From: Sarocladium kiliense
Lineage: Eukaryota > Ascomycota > Sordariomycetes > Hypocreales > Sarocladiaceae
Assembly (NCBI GenBank): GCA_030734395.1
Contig: JAUZTG010000034.1
Coordinates: 1,364,001-1,428,000 of the forward strand
Reading direction: 5' to 3'
DNA length: 64,000 nt
The translations under genes and the position numbers were made by a program. Positions 12,561 through 23,713 of this stretch are shown here, piece by piece. The notes below the pieces were generated by a model, which worked only from the letters and a program-made list of their open reading frames with translations, was not told where the DNA came from and did not search any database. Within the stretch, counting starts at the first letter, position 1, and each line of letters starts with the position of its first letter.

Positions 12561-13766
12561 ATGTCCGGAGCAAGAGAGGGTCTGCGTTTGGCCAATGCTT
12601 TGCGGTCGTCAAGAACGCTGCAACAGCGATCGACGCTGCTCTGCCGCCAACGATTCGCGTCAACGGCTGCTGCGCAGTCTTCATCGAGTCCGAACAATGA
12701 CCTGTCCGACCTCGAACCTGCGTCGTCCTTCGCGACTCCTCAGCCGGATGAGGCGACTGTAAAGCAATTTAACCCGAAGGCTAAAGCTGAGGCGCGGACG
12801 GAGCAACTCCCAGGCAACAGGTCAGCAGATACTCCTTGATACGAGACCTCAGGGATAAACAACTGATGATGGCATCCAGATACCAATACCACCCCCCCAA
12901 GTACTACCGCGGTCCCCTCCATCCTGTGCAGATGCCTCGCTCTTCTGACCCGACCGCACGAGACTTTGTCCCTGGCCCGTTCAACGTCCCCCGAGGAAAG
13001 CACACCTACGACAGCATGATCGCCCCTGATCTTATGACCCTCACATATAAGCACATGCCACCGGGCTACGAGCCTCCCGAGTCAAAAAAGGGTGAATTGA
13101 GAGAATGGGACGGCTCATCGCCTTACCACGAGGGTCGACCGAGGCGTGGACCTCGCGGTGGCGGCTCGTCAAGGCTTGGGTTGCTGGAGAGGGATATTAC
13201 CAATTCAAACATCCCAGAGTTGGAGGGCATCACCATTGCAGCATACGCACCCCTTGCTGCCGATAATAAGGAGTATCTACAGGTTGCCCGTGCAGTGGTT
13301 CAGGCGATCTCAGGCGTACACCCAGAGACTATCCGGGCCAAGAGGAACGTCATTCAGTGGAAGATCCGAAAGGGTGACTTCGCTGGTGCTAAGGCCGATC
13401 TGACGGGCGATGCAGCATACGAGTTCTTCGACAAGCTTCTCACTCTTGTTCTTCCCAAGATCAAGGATTGGCCGGGCATGAAGTGGACCACTGGTGATGG
13501 CGCGGGTAATGTGAGTCTGGGTATGGAGCCGGAGTGGATGGCCTTCTTCCCCGAGTTGGAGTTCAACTACGATGTAAGTCGAAGCCCCGTGGCAATTGTT
13601 TTCCCAGAGTGTATTGGACTGACAAGAGACATAGATGTACCCTCCAGCTTTGGTGCCGGGTTGCCACATTAACATCAAGACGTCCGGGACGTCTGACAGA
13701 CAAGGTCGTCTGCTTATGGAGGCGCTTGGCATGCCATTCTACATGCCTCAGAAGAAGCGTCGTTAA
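12561..13766 (+). CDS. mrpl7: Mitochondrial large-subunit ribosomal protein uL5m
   Basis: Three exons: 12561-12820, 12880-13573, 13635-13766; 361 aa. It is the mitochondrial homologue of bacterial L5 (yeast Mrpl7), which binds 5S-region/central protuberance rRNA in the mitoribosome. The N-terminus is rich in Arg/Ser (RLANALRSSRTLQQR) and lacks acidic residues at first, as in a mitochondrial presequence. The L5 core shows ISGVHPETIRAKRNVIQWKI, then LPKIKDWPGM and FPELEFNYD. The last exon gives VPGCHINIKTS and GRLLMEALGMPF, ending in basic KKRR. It is longer than bacterial L5 because of the presequence and a fungal linker. It converges on fes1. Confidence 0.92.
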
Positions 13767-13982
13767 GTCACAGAGAGGAAGCGGGCATCACATACTTGTA
13801 CGATGAAGTAGGACCATTAGAAAATGTATATCAATGTATCAGCATGGCACTGCCTTTGCAGATGCCTAATTCATCTGGCCCAGAATATCCATGTCCTTCC
13901 GTCCGTCCCAAAAGGTCCGCAAACTCCTCAACGCCGTCCAATGCTTCGTATTTTGTCCAACCTTGTAGTTAACTTCGTCGAA

Positions 13983-14633
13983 TTACGCGGCTTGGGGGGT
14001 CTTTGCCTTCTCCCTGAGATCATGCATGACCTTGTCCACAGCCTCCATGTCTGTCGCATCGACCTTCTCGTATTCATGTCCATGCTTGCCCAACTCCTCG
14101 TGGCAAACATCCATTGAGGGCTGGTGATTCCTGACGGCTGAGCTCAGGGCATAAACAGCTTTCCTGCGAACATCCTCATGTTCATCAGGCTTGATGGCGA
14201 CTTCGACAAGAGTCGGCAGGCCGCCGGCAGCATGCAACTTGTCTTGGGTCTTCTCGTTGTTCTGAACCGCTGTACCCACACACCAGGCCGCCATCTTCCT
14301 CAGCTCACGCTCGTCATGGCGAAGCTGATCCAGGAGTGGTTGCCAAAGGCCAAGGTTTGCGATGTTGTTTGCATTGTCAAGGTTTTCAATGAGTTGCTCG
14401 AAGTTATCAAACGCGACGACTTTATCATCCAGGCTGACGTCTGGATGATCGGAGGTAATGACCTCCATAGCAGCCTTCATGAGGTCGGCATCAGAGGGAC
14501 CACCCATGAGGGCGGCCATGACCTCCGGAGTGAGGTTTGTGGCGGGGCGGGGGGCATCGGGATCGTTTCTTGAGGTGTCGGAGTTCTCAATGCTCCATTT
14601 GAGGAGCTCATTCAGACGAGGATCTTGCGCCAT
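13983..14633 (-). CDS. fes1: Fes1, Hsp70 nucleotide exchange factor
   Basis: Single uninterrupted frame of 216 aa, the usual length for fungal Fes1. It is an armadillo-type protein of the HspBP1/Fes1 family that makes cytosolic Hsp70 release ADP and so frees misfolded clients for degradation or refolding. The N-terminus MAQDPRLNELLKWSIENS is characteristic. The armadillo helices include NNIANLGLWQPLLDQL, MAAWCVGTAVQNN and AGGLPTLVEVAI, then VRRKAVYALSSAVRNHQPS. A perfect four-unit heat-shock element lies 149 bp upstream of its start codon, which fits control by Hsf1. Confidence 0.96.
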   Translation of the reverse strand: MAQDPRLNELLKWSIENSDTSRNDPDAPRPATNLTPEVMAALMGGPSDADLMKAAMEVITSDHPDVSLDDKVVAFDNFEQLIENLDNANNIANLGLWQPLLDQLRHDERELRKMAAWCVGTAVQNNEKTQDKLHAAGGLPTLVEVAIKPDEHEDVRRKAVYALSSAVRNHQPSMDVCHEELGKHGHEYEKVDATDMEAVDKVMHDLREKAKTPQAA

Positions 14634-16477
14634 TTTGTATAGTTTGTGTATGGGTATCCTTTAGTGGTATGAGAATAGGGCGCGAAAAGCGAGAAATGCT
14701 GTAGGTTTCAAGAAGACAGAGCTGCTGCAATGCGCAGCACTCTCAGAAGTTTTATCGACTTGACGTCGAAAACGAAGCCAATTCTGGAAGCTTCAAGAAG
14801 CGTTTAAGCTAAGAATAGCTTAGCGCCTCCTGTGAGTCGTTGTGAGGTCACCCTGATGACTAAGGTGAGGCGTTAAACCGGGAGGAGCTTCTCCTTCACC
14901 GGAGCCCAGGGCAATATGGGGCGGGAGAAGGGTCTGCTTTGTCTACGGCGGTACATTCGAAATGCACTGAACGGTCTGCTCCATATCTGGATCTCAGGAT
15001 CTTTCAGGGATGATCTTCACACCTCGTTTGACAATCTTCAGCAGCACAGCTGGGGAAAAAAAGTCTGCCCCACCAAACAGCTACCCCTCCTGATCGCTGC
15101 TTTAAGTTTGGAGGCACGTGTGTATCACTCTGCCTGGTGTGCCACCATAAGGCATGCTGATCCCCAGGCGTCGTAAGCACGAAGATTTGATGTGCACAGC
15201 CTTGTACAAGATGGGGAGAGCCAGGAAGCTGCAGCCTCGCAAAGGAGGTCGGCTCGGATGCCTCGTTGTTTCTTGACGGGATCACATCCGTGGAGAACGA
15301 GTGGGTCAATCCTGTGGCTGGGAGCATCGCTGGCAGGGGTTGGTGGTTTGTTGAGGAGAATCGAGACTGAGCGAGCGCAATGTCGGAGTTCCGTAACTCG
15401 CGCAGTGCTCAAGGCCTTTGCTGGCTCCATTCCAATTCCGAAGTGAGGCGTTGGATGGCAAAGATGCGTACGCGGCATGGTGGCATACCAGAGGATACGG
15501 ATTTAGGCGCCAGGCACTTTTGGACCGCTTCTATTGTGGTGCCTGGTGGCATCTGACGAATACGCCTACCCAGCCGCGTTATCTTCCTCCGACTAGAATG
15601 CCCAGAGCAGCGCTTATTCAGGACGAAGGTGAGCACGCCAAGGGACGTAGTTGAGAGGCGGAAGCGGATCCCCTCTGATCGGAGGCGCGGGAGCCACGGA
15701 CACATGAAAAGGGGAGCAGAATCTGGGGACACGCAACGTTGTGCTGGTTCGGCAAACCCAGAAATAGGGCTGGACACGCAATGAGATTTCAGGCAGGAAG
15801 ATTTAGATAGAGTATTTGGCAGATCGCGGGATTGGCTACTCAAAGGCAGCAGTAATACATCCACTGTGAATTTTGAATGACTGACGATTTTGTGTTCTTG
15901 TGGTGGTGGTGGTGACGACAACGTACAGGAGGCGGTGCTGTACGTCCCCCCAGCCACCAATACCACCACTACGACCACCATGACCACCTTCAACCAATCA
16001 GTCTAAAGCAGCGACGACTCCGGGCAACAGCTCAGCTCCCACTGCAACAACGAACTCCCAGCCTACTTGGAAGAACGTTAGGCGCCCAACCACCCAGCTC
16101 AGTCCACTGGCTGACCGCCTAGCATTCGCCTCCTCACTGAGGAACTGCCACTGATTAGCGGCGCGACCCCTCCACCCCGAGCCTGCTTCAGGGCATTTCG
16201 GTGCCTGTTGGTCGTTGCTGGCAGTGGTACCTCACCACCGTTGCACTCCTCGTTCCTCCCTTTTCCATGCCCCCCCCCCCCACAACTTCTTCTCACCTCC
16301 CGTTCTCCCACCACAATCGTCTCTCTCTCTCCCATCCATCCTCTCCTCCCCAAATCCACAACTACGCATCAACCTCGCTATCTTCTCTTCCTTTGGCTCT
16401 AGGGATCTTTGATCGCTCGAGCTCTTTCGTCTCTTCATCTTTTCGCTTTTCCAAACTAATCTCACACAACCGTCACA
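14634..16477. promoter_or_regulatory. Divergent promoter region fes1 / actin
   Basis: About 1.8 kb. The fes1 side carries the heat-shock elements. The actin side has a CCAAT box at 15994-15998 and a long pyrimidine-rich leader at about 16210-16440, including a C10 run near 16268, as is common before strongly expressed fungal genes. Trinucleotide (GGT/ACC) repeats at about 15900-15990 produce spurious open frames. No gene is seen. Confidence 0.6.
14782..14799 (-). promoter_or_regulatory. Perfect four-unit heat-shock element upstream of fes1
   Basis: The sequence reads TTCnnGAAnnTTCnnGAA without mismatch, the alternating inverted nTTCn/nGAAn arrangement bound by the Hsf1 trimer. A two-unit half copy (TTCAAGAA) lies closer to the gene at 14707-14714. 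Being 149 bp from the fes1 ATG it is well placed for that gene. The element is palindromic, so strand is nominal. Function is inferred from the consensus. Confidence 0.8.
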
Positions 16478-18156
16478 ATGGAGGGTATGTTGATTCCGCC
16501 ACCGTTGCCATTCGCACAGCAATGCTACTGCTACTGCTGCACATGCTTGCCACACGTCATGCTGCCCACGCATCTCGTCGCATGCCATCATGACCCTACT
16601 TGGAGGAGCTTTTGCTGACTTCTCTTTGCTTCATAGAGGAAGTTGCTGCCCTCGTCATCGACAATGGGTAAGCTTTCCCATCGCAAGCACTCGCTCGCCT
16701 TCTCGCTCTCGTTCTCGCCGTTCTCCTGGTTGCCCCCCGCCCCGCTCGCTCACCGACCTCACCTCCTGGGCCGCACCACGCCGCACAGCTGCCACGTCGC
16801 ACTCATCAATGGCATGACAGAGGGCACCGGGGCGGCAGATCGAGCGGGAGATTGAGGGTCCATGAATGAGAATGATGCTGACTTCGCGATAGTTCGGGTA
16901 TGTGCAAGGCCGGTTTCGCCGGTGATGATGCCCCCCGAGCTGTTTTCCGTGAGTACCCCACCCCACTTACGCTCATCGTGCCAGCATGTCGACACAATTC
17001 GCCTGTGCGACTTGTCGGCATATATCGCGAGTATGCCTGAGACTGCTGCTGACATAAGTTTTCAGCGTCCATTGTTGGCCGTCCCCGTCACCATGGGTGA
17101 GTACTTGCCAGGTTTCGGCCTCCCGGACCGCCGCCCGCGACGCCTAAGAGAGCAGAACCTAATGCGCATCGCAGTATCATGATCGGTATGGGTCAGAAGG
17201 ACTCCTACGTCGGTGATGAGGCTCAGTCCAAGCGTGGTATCCTCACTCTGCGATACCCCATTGAGCACGGTGTTGTCACCAACTGGGACGACATGGAGAA
17301 GATCTGGCACCACACCTTCTACAACGAGCTGCGTGTCGCTCCCGAGGAGCACCCCGTCCTGCTCACCGAGGCGCCCATCAACCCCAAGTCCAACCGTGAG
17401 AAGATGACCCAGATCGTCTTCGAGACCTTCAACGCCCCCGCCTTCTACGTCTCCATCCAGGCCGTCCTGTCTCTGTACGCCTCCGGTCGTACCACCGGTA
17501 TCGTCCTGGACTCTGGTGATGGTGTCACTCACGTTGTCCCCATCTACGAGGGTTTCGCCCTTCCCCACGCCATTGCTCGTGTCGACATGGCTGGTCGTGA
17601 TCTTACTGATTACCTCATGAAGATCCTTGCTGAGCGTGGCTACACCTTCTCCACCACTGCCGAGCGTGAAATCGTTCGTGACATCAAGGAGAAGCTCTGC
17701 TACGTCGCCCTCGACTTCGAGCAGGAGATCCAGACCGCCGCTCAGTCCTCCAGCCTCGAGAAGTCTTACGAGCTTCCCGACGGTCAGGTCATCACCATCG
17801 GCAACGAGCGTTTCCGTGCCCCCGAGGCCCTCTTCCAGCCTTCCGTCCTTGGTCTCGAGAGCGGTGGTATCCACGTCACCACTTTCAACTCCATCATGAA
17901 GTGCGATGTCGATGTCCGAAAGGATCTCTACGGCAACATTGTCATGGTATGTGCAGCCTCATGAGCCGAACGGCTCTTATCATGCCAAATACTAACGACG
18001 TTGTAGTCTGGTGGTACCACCATGTACCCCGGTCTCTCCGACCGTATGCAGAAGGAGATCACTGCTCTTGCTCCTTCCTCCATGAAGGTCAAGATCATTG
18101 CTCCTCCGGAGCGCAAGTACTCCGTCTGGATCGGTGGTTCCATTCTCGCCTCCCTG

Positions 18157-18188
<32 letters not shown>

Positions 18189-18237
18189 GGAGTACGACGA
18201 GAGCGGTCCCTCCATCGTGCACCGCAAGTGCTTCTAA
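16478..18237 (+). CDS. act1: Actin
   Basis: Six exons: 16478-16484, 16637-16667, 16893-16948, 17066-17096, 17175-17946, 18007-18237; 375 aa, exactly the eukaryotic actin length. The first exon is only seven bases, and the introns crowd near the 5' end, as in other filamentous ascomycetes. Joined exons give MEEEVAALVIDNGSGMCK at the start and SGPSIVHRKCF at the end. The ATP-binding loops DNGSG and LDSGDGVTHVVP are intact. Strong codon bias toward C-ending codons (GTC, CTC, ATC) in exon 5 fits very high expression. Actin forms cortical patches, cables and the septation ring. Confidence 0.98.
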
Positions 18238-18647
18238 GGTACGCTGGTCTTCCCACAGGGTGACTTGGTGGTGAATTATGACTAATGTGAGGTTTGTAGC
18301 AATGTGCTATCGAGCCCGAGACCCTCCTCCGATTTCAAAATGACGCCAAAATCACGGAGGTGGCGACTGATGCAGTACCTGTACGGTTGTGGGCGCATGC
18401 CAGTCGAGTCTCGTATCTACGAAAAGTTTTTGACCTGGTCAAGGGGGTTGGCGTTGCCTTTTCGCTGAAGGGATATGGTATGGTGGCCACTGTGTTGTAG
18501 CCGGATGCGTTCTGCAAGCCTAGGGGTAGATGTTTGAGGTTGCCTACTTATACAACTACTATGCTTTCGGTTCTATCTATTCTCTATTCAAATAAAGTGA
18601 TGATAAGCGTGCGCCTTCTGTTACATATGGTGCGGCCGTGGTATATG
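18238..18647. other. Convergent intergenic region actin / release factor
   Basis: About 410 bp holding the 3' UTRs of two convergent genes; an AATAAA-like signal (AAATAAAG) is at about 18591. Nothing else is seen. Confidence 0.5.
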
Positions 18648-19309
18648 TCATAACGTCTTGTTCTGATCGGTGGATCCGTTTTGTGGTGTTGGTGCGCCTT
18701 CTGCATCATCCTCCTTCTCTTGTGTATCTTTCTCACGGATAGCGTCCGTCTCCTCAGCGGTGGCCGCAACGTGGGCCTCCACTGCCTGCTCCTCGCTTGC
18801 TTCCTGCTCCTCCAGCTTCCTATACTTCCTTCTGCTCTTCTTCGCTGCACTCGCAGCCTTCTTCCTCTTCACCTCGCCGACGATTGCAGACCGACTGGTG
18901 GTCCCGTTTAGCGCATCGTCGACCTTCTGCGCGAGGATCTCGCGCGCGAGTTTTCGGTTCTGGGAGCGGGAGCGGGTGGCTTGGGATTTGACGACGATGC
19001 CGGTGGGCAGGTGTTTCAGTTGGACGGCGGAATTGGTTTTGTTCTGGTAGATTGGAATCAATGGTTGATTGCTTGACAAGAGGAAAGAAAGGAGGAATTT
19101 TCACGTACGATCTTTTGACCGCCCGGGCCGCTGCCTTTGAGGTATGATTCCTCGATTTCGGAGTCCGGTGGTGGTTTAGGACGAGGTGGAAGGGCTTTGG
19201 CGTGGATGGGAAGGGTGGTAGTGAAGGTGCGCGCGGTCGATGCTATTGAGGCAGCTGATAATGAACAAGACAGACGGTATCTTGATGCATTGCTGAAAGT
19301 GAGCGCCAT
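18648..19309 (-). CDS. Short mitochondrial GGQ release-factor-like protein
   Basis: Two exons: 19309-19109 and 19043-18648; 198 aa. It belongs to the class-I release factor domain group that has the catalytic GGQ but no codon-recognition domain (C12orf65/MTRFR or yeast Rso55-like). These proteins hydrolyse peptidyl-tRNA on stalled mitochondrial ribosomes. GGQ lies in LKGSGPGGQKINKTNSAV, and the join across the intron falls inside this motif. It is followed by LKHLPTGIVVKSQATRSRSQ. The N-terminus (MALTFSNASRYRLSC) looks like a mitochondrial presequence. After the RF domain comes a Lys/Arg-rich helix, as in rescue factors, and then an acidic tail. An upstream in-frame start (19387) exists but is less likely. 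Confidence 0.87.
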
Positions 19310-19899
19310 TGTCACGCTGGGAGGACCGTTCTCATGGGATTGCCATGGGATTTGGTGATGTTGGAGCGAGGCTGGACGTTGATGCACACGAGTGACGCAG
19401 GTGGAATGCAGATGGTGTTCTATGGCGGTACCTTGGTGGGGTCGGTATCCTTAAGGTTGTCACGGACATCGTGGCCTTGAAAGCAAAGCCTTGAGAGTGT
19501 AGCCATGAAAATGAGACATACTGTCCCTTTCTGTCCCTTTCAAGTTCTTCTTCAAGAGCTCAGTCGATCATAGGTACTCGAAGCCGATGGTGCTGTCATG
19601 CCGCTGCGCACGACCCCTGGTGACTGTTAGGGGGCCCGGCGGCAGCTAGCGTCAGGGACTGTGGGAAGCCCGGGAGGCGGATCATGGCTGGCTGTGGAAA
19701 TTTCGCGACCAAACCGAACGATCCAGCAGCCGCATCCACCTGCTCGACTCCTGAACCCGAACCACCCGCCCAACCCGACCACTACGACTTGCGACTCTTC
19801 CTAACTTCACTAGACGAATCGTCCTGTCTCCTGGTTGAGGGTTATCTACCACAAATAACGAGCGGATATCTCCCGTCGCAAGCACAAACAGCCGTCACC
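19310..19899. promoter_or_regulatory. Divergent promoter region release factor / SPT small subunit
   Basis: About 590 bp shared by two divergent genes. A 10-bp direct repeat (CTGTCCCTTT) occurs in tandem at about 19522-19541. No gene is seen. Confidence 0.45.
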
Positions 19900-20321
19900 A
19901 TGTCTTCCTTCGGCGCCTTCCAGCGATGGCTGCACCTCAAGCACTACCAACTCGAGCTCACTTTCGGCGTCTACATGTACACGCCCTGGGAGAAATTCGC
20001 TTTCTGTACGTCAATCCTGAATTGCTTCCCTTATCTATGTCCCCTTGCTAACCATGGTGCCTCGGAACTACAGACTCTATCCTCTTCCTCCTCTCGGGCC
20101 TCGGCGCCATCGCAGCCGCACTGTACCTCCCACACCACATCTCCTTCCTCTTCGGTCGCGCCTGGTACTATATCAACGGAGAGCATATTGATGTTGCGGC
20201 TTCGGCGAGGGAGGCAGTGAAGGAGATGACAGAGGGGGGCTTGCTAGGGGGAAGCGCAGGGACGACGGAAGTTGTGAAGGTGGTGAAGGAGACGGCTGAG
20301 GCGGTAGTGCGGGAGCTTTGA
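19900..20321 (+). CDS. Small subunit of serine palmitoyltransferase-like protein
   Basis: Two exons: 19900-20005 and 20074-20321; 117 aa. It matches the SPT small-subunit-like family, small ER membrane proteins that bind serine palmitoyltransferase and raise its activity and set acyl-CoA choice in sphingoid-base synthesis. The hallmark is the short amphipathic helix before the membrane segment, LKHYQLELTFGVYMYTPWEK, followed by a hydrophobic helix (SILFLLSGLGAIAAALYL). A C-terminal extension of about 60 residues is longer than in animal ssSPT. The start is the first ATG with a good context (CACCATG) after a long leader. A more upstream in-frame ATG-less region does not add family sequence. 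Confidence 0.85.
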
Positions 20322-20618
20322 TGGACAGTGTCGAAGGGATCCAGTGGTGGGATTAAAGATGGCATGGAGGTGTAGACTGGCCAGGGGAGAGGAGCTTTGC
20401 TGCTACATGAATTGGCGTCTTGCTGCTTTGCAGATGATATAACATACACACATAGGTCAGAAAGGCCTTTTAATGACTAATACATGACTTCACCCTTACG
20501 GGAACTTCTCTTCTCCACCAGACCAAAGTCTGCAGGTCAGCAATGCGTTGAGGTCGCGTATATGATGAGAGACAAATGGCTTTACGGCATGATGTCAATT
20601 ATCCTTCCCATATACCAA

Positions 20619-23232
20619 CTATGCACCGGAGCCTTCTCCAGCGAGGAATCCCGCTTTAAAACTGTATATACGGAGCGAGCTGTCCTCTCCTGCGATGGCC
20701 AGCTCGCATCGTTCCGAACCCTCAGTCACCGGTCTCCACGCCAACTGTAACACTGCCTTTGGCAGAGTAGGCCTGTGAAAATCGGGGCATTAGTAATGTC
20801 GAAACATGGACGCTTGTTGAGGCCTGGCCACAAAGGATGGATCACTTACATATCCGGACTTGCTAGGGCGGTGATGGCGCTGAAGTCCTCATTGATTAGG
20901 TGAAGCTCGACCTTACCCGCCTCTGTGCCAACGGCAAGGATACACTTCCCTCCGAGAGTGGAAGGGAGGAAGTCAACGGCTGTAACAGGGACACCGCAGG
21001 CTATCGATACTTTTTGAGAGAATGGTGGTTGACTCTCGCTGTCTTCGGCACTCACCCAAAGCCGCACAAGCTTATCTCGTCCCGCGGTTGCGAAAGCAGG
21101 CTTCGCGGATGGTGCCCAGGCACAGTCGAGAATCATGCGACTGTGACCCTTCGGATCAGACTGCACAGGCGTGAATCGCGCTGGACTCTCGGGGTCATAT
21201 CCAAAGACGGCCCATTGTCTGTCACGACCCACGCTAAGGAGGTAGCGGTCGTCAGAAGAGAAGCGTAGACGTGTGGCAGTGAGTGAGTGTGCGGTGAGAG
21301 GTGGCCGGATCTCTGTCCACCGTTCGGTCTCGAACAAACGAATGACAGCGTGGTTCGCTGAACTGGCCTTGCAAGCACTGGCGATGATCTTCCCATCGTG
21401 GCTAGCGGCCAGGCAGGAGATCTCGTAGCCGTGTCCATAGAGCTTTTCAGTCTCTGGCCAGAGTGTGTGACGAGACAGAGTCTCCTCGAACGGCGGGTGA
21501 TCGATGTCGAGGTAGGATTTGCGCACAATAGAGGCGGGATCCATGGCTTCTCTATCACGATCGTCAACTGGTTGAATCTCCTGATCGTCGTCCACGGCCT
21601 CGATGGCTTTGTTCGACAAGCCTAGAACGGGCATATTGGCAGCATCGGGCATGTTCTCGTTTGGTGCATCTCCGAAACCTCCGAGGCGGTGCAGCATGGT
21701 GGCCACAGCTCGAGGCTCGCTGAAGACACGCATGAGCTTCTCGTCGGCACCGGAGACGAATTGAGTCGAACCTAGGGAGTCGATGCAGTTGAGATCGTAG
21801 CCGTGGATCTGAGGTCTGGACATCTCGTGCCATGTATCCTTTCCAGGCGCCGACCACTTTGTGTGCAGTCTCGTAGTTTGGTCAGAGCTAGTTGAGAGGA
21901 GATAGGCGCCATCTCCTGACCAGGAAATACCAGTGACAGCCCTCGTATGTCCAGAGACCGATATGCACGGCTTCCAGGCATCTTCATCTGCAACGTACTC
22001 CCAAGTTCTCCAGCTGCCGGTGCGGCCCAAACATGTGACGGTCAATCCATCAGGGGCCCAAACACCAGTCCAGAATCCGCCTGTGCTTCCTGTTGCCGTA
22101 GTGGCACCCTTCTCTCTGCTGATTTCACCTAACCTTACCATGCTGACCCAGATGCCTGAGCTAGGATCAGATTCCCAGATCGCGAGGGAGTTGTCCGCCG
22201 AGGTCGAAAGCAGCTGAAGAGATCCATCGGAGCGTGTGTTCCACTTGGCACTGTAAATCCAATCTTCGTGCCCCAGCAGTAGAGCTTCGAACGTGATGGA
22301 GTAGTCCTTCGCACCAACCTTGAAGCGATGTGCTTTGTTCGAGGGGGACTTTCCTGGGAGATAGGCACCACTCAATGGGTCTGCTCCAGAGGCTGCTAGG
22401 GCTGGCAGTTCGTTACCCTGGTGCAAGCGCCAGATACGAATATACTTGTCTTGACTGGCTGAAGCCAGAAGTATGTCTCCTTGTCCCTGAGCCGATTCCC
22501 TAGCAAAGTGAAGGGAGCGGATCCAGCCCTCGTGGCCGCTGAGAGTAGCTTGTAGGGAGAAAGTGGCGTCCGCTGAGGCTGCGATGCCTGTGAAGATTTG
22601 GATGATGTCCCTGGTTCCCGCCGCAGCCAGGACGACCTCGTCCGAATCCTCACTGAGTTTGCTTAGGGACATACATAGCGGGAAGAACTTTGGTGCGGTC
22701 TTGATGGTCTGAACAAGAGTCAAGACGTCGTTGTTGAATGCCCAGATCCTGATGGCTGCATCAGCTGCTCCGGTCGCAATGATCCATCCTGTTGAGATCC
22801 TCAGAGCGGTGACGCAGTTGATTGAACCTCCGTGCTCCGATGATCTCTGCACTATCTCAAATGCGGTTGGATCTGATGTCGGTGCCTTGAAGACCAGGAG
22901 GTCCTTGTCATCTGAGCCTGTGACAAGGTAGCTGGACGCATCCTCCGTGGCGGCTGGTAGAAAGGTCACGGCTTTGACTGTTTCTTTATGTCCGCTCAAA
23001 AGTCCAATTATACCTCTTGAAGGGTCGTCCTGGCGTCTCGTTAGTATGTTCATCAGCTGCTAACGGCCCGAGCCTTGTCACGATGGAAGTGAATCCTCAC
23101 CTTGGGCCTCCACAAGGCGACATTGTTGTCAGCACCAAAGGCAAGGACGCCAGAGGTGCTCCAATCCGCTACAGCCGTCTGGCGGTTGGCGCCTGTAGAC
23201 AAGTAGTCTACGCTGACATCTTTTGTGCTCAT
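20619..23232 (-). CDS. elp2: Elp2, WD40 subunit of Elongator
   Basis: Three exons: 23232-23101, 23029-20850, 20772-20619; 821 aa, close to the usual 780-820. Elp2 is a double seven-bladed WD40 scaffold in the Elp123 core of Elongator, which adds the cm5/mcm5 group to U34 of tRNAs. The first exon gives YLSTGANRQTAVADWSTSG, typical of the Elp2 N-terminus. Many WD repeats follow, for example LLSGHKETVKAVTFLP and LSGHEGWIRSLHF, and LLGHEDWIYSAKW, which is characteristic of Elp2. The third exon restores the conserved end LPKAVLQLAWRPV and SSLRIYSFK. It is transcribed away from urm1 across 481 bp. Confidence 0.95.
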
Positions 23233-23713
23233 GTCATGTGCTTTCCTGGGCGTTCTTGCGAGGGATGGTGATGCTTCTGAAGCCGTCGAAAACTCGAATA
23301 CTGCGTTGTGATTGGTTGAGCGGTAGGTGAAGTTCGATGCAGAAGTTTACCAGCGCCAACCCTAACCCTTCCCACCTCCCAAATCCGTGGGATTAGAACC
23401 GTCCATAATTGCTCTTGAGATGCCCAAAAGGTTGTCTTTAGCGGTATCAAGATGAAGCATTGAATAGTCTCGCAATGCATTTTGGCCATCGCGGCTATGG
23501 TTCAGTGCTGGTAGTGTAGGTACAAAATGCTTCTTCACTGAGCCCACGTGACATCGCTGTACAGTGTTGAGGGCGACCTCACACCCATTTGGACAGACAG
23601 ATTCTCCGTGGCTTCTTCACCCAAATTTCAAAAGCAACACCGAGCAGGGCCCAGGCTCCCATAACAGCGCTTCCGAAGTATCACTGGTACTCGAGCTACG
23701 GTGACTCCATCAG
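23233..23713. promoter_or_regulatory. Bidirectional promoter elp2 / urm1 with telomere-like box
   Basis: 481 bp between two head-to-head genes. It contains AACCCTAACCCTT at 23358-23370, which matches the telobox / TTAGGG-type element that in other fungi sits before translation-related genes. Both genes must take their promoters from this segment. No TATA box is obvious. Confidence 0.55.

Noticed and set aside
15409..15993. Minus frame beginning with a valine-rich, signal-peptide-like stretch
   Set aside because: The hydrophobic start is produced by a GGT/ACC trinucleotide repeat in the actin promoter; the rest has no protein character.
17062..17874. Minus frame of 270 codons antisense to actin exon 5
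   Set aside because: Shadow of the strong codon bias of actin on the other strand.
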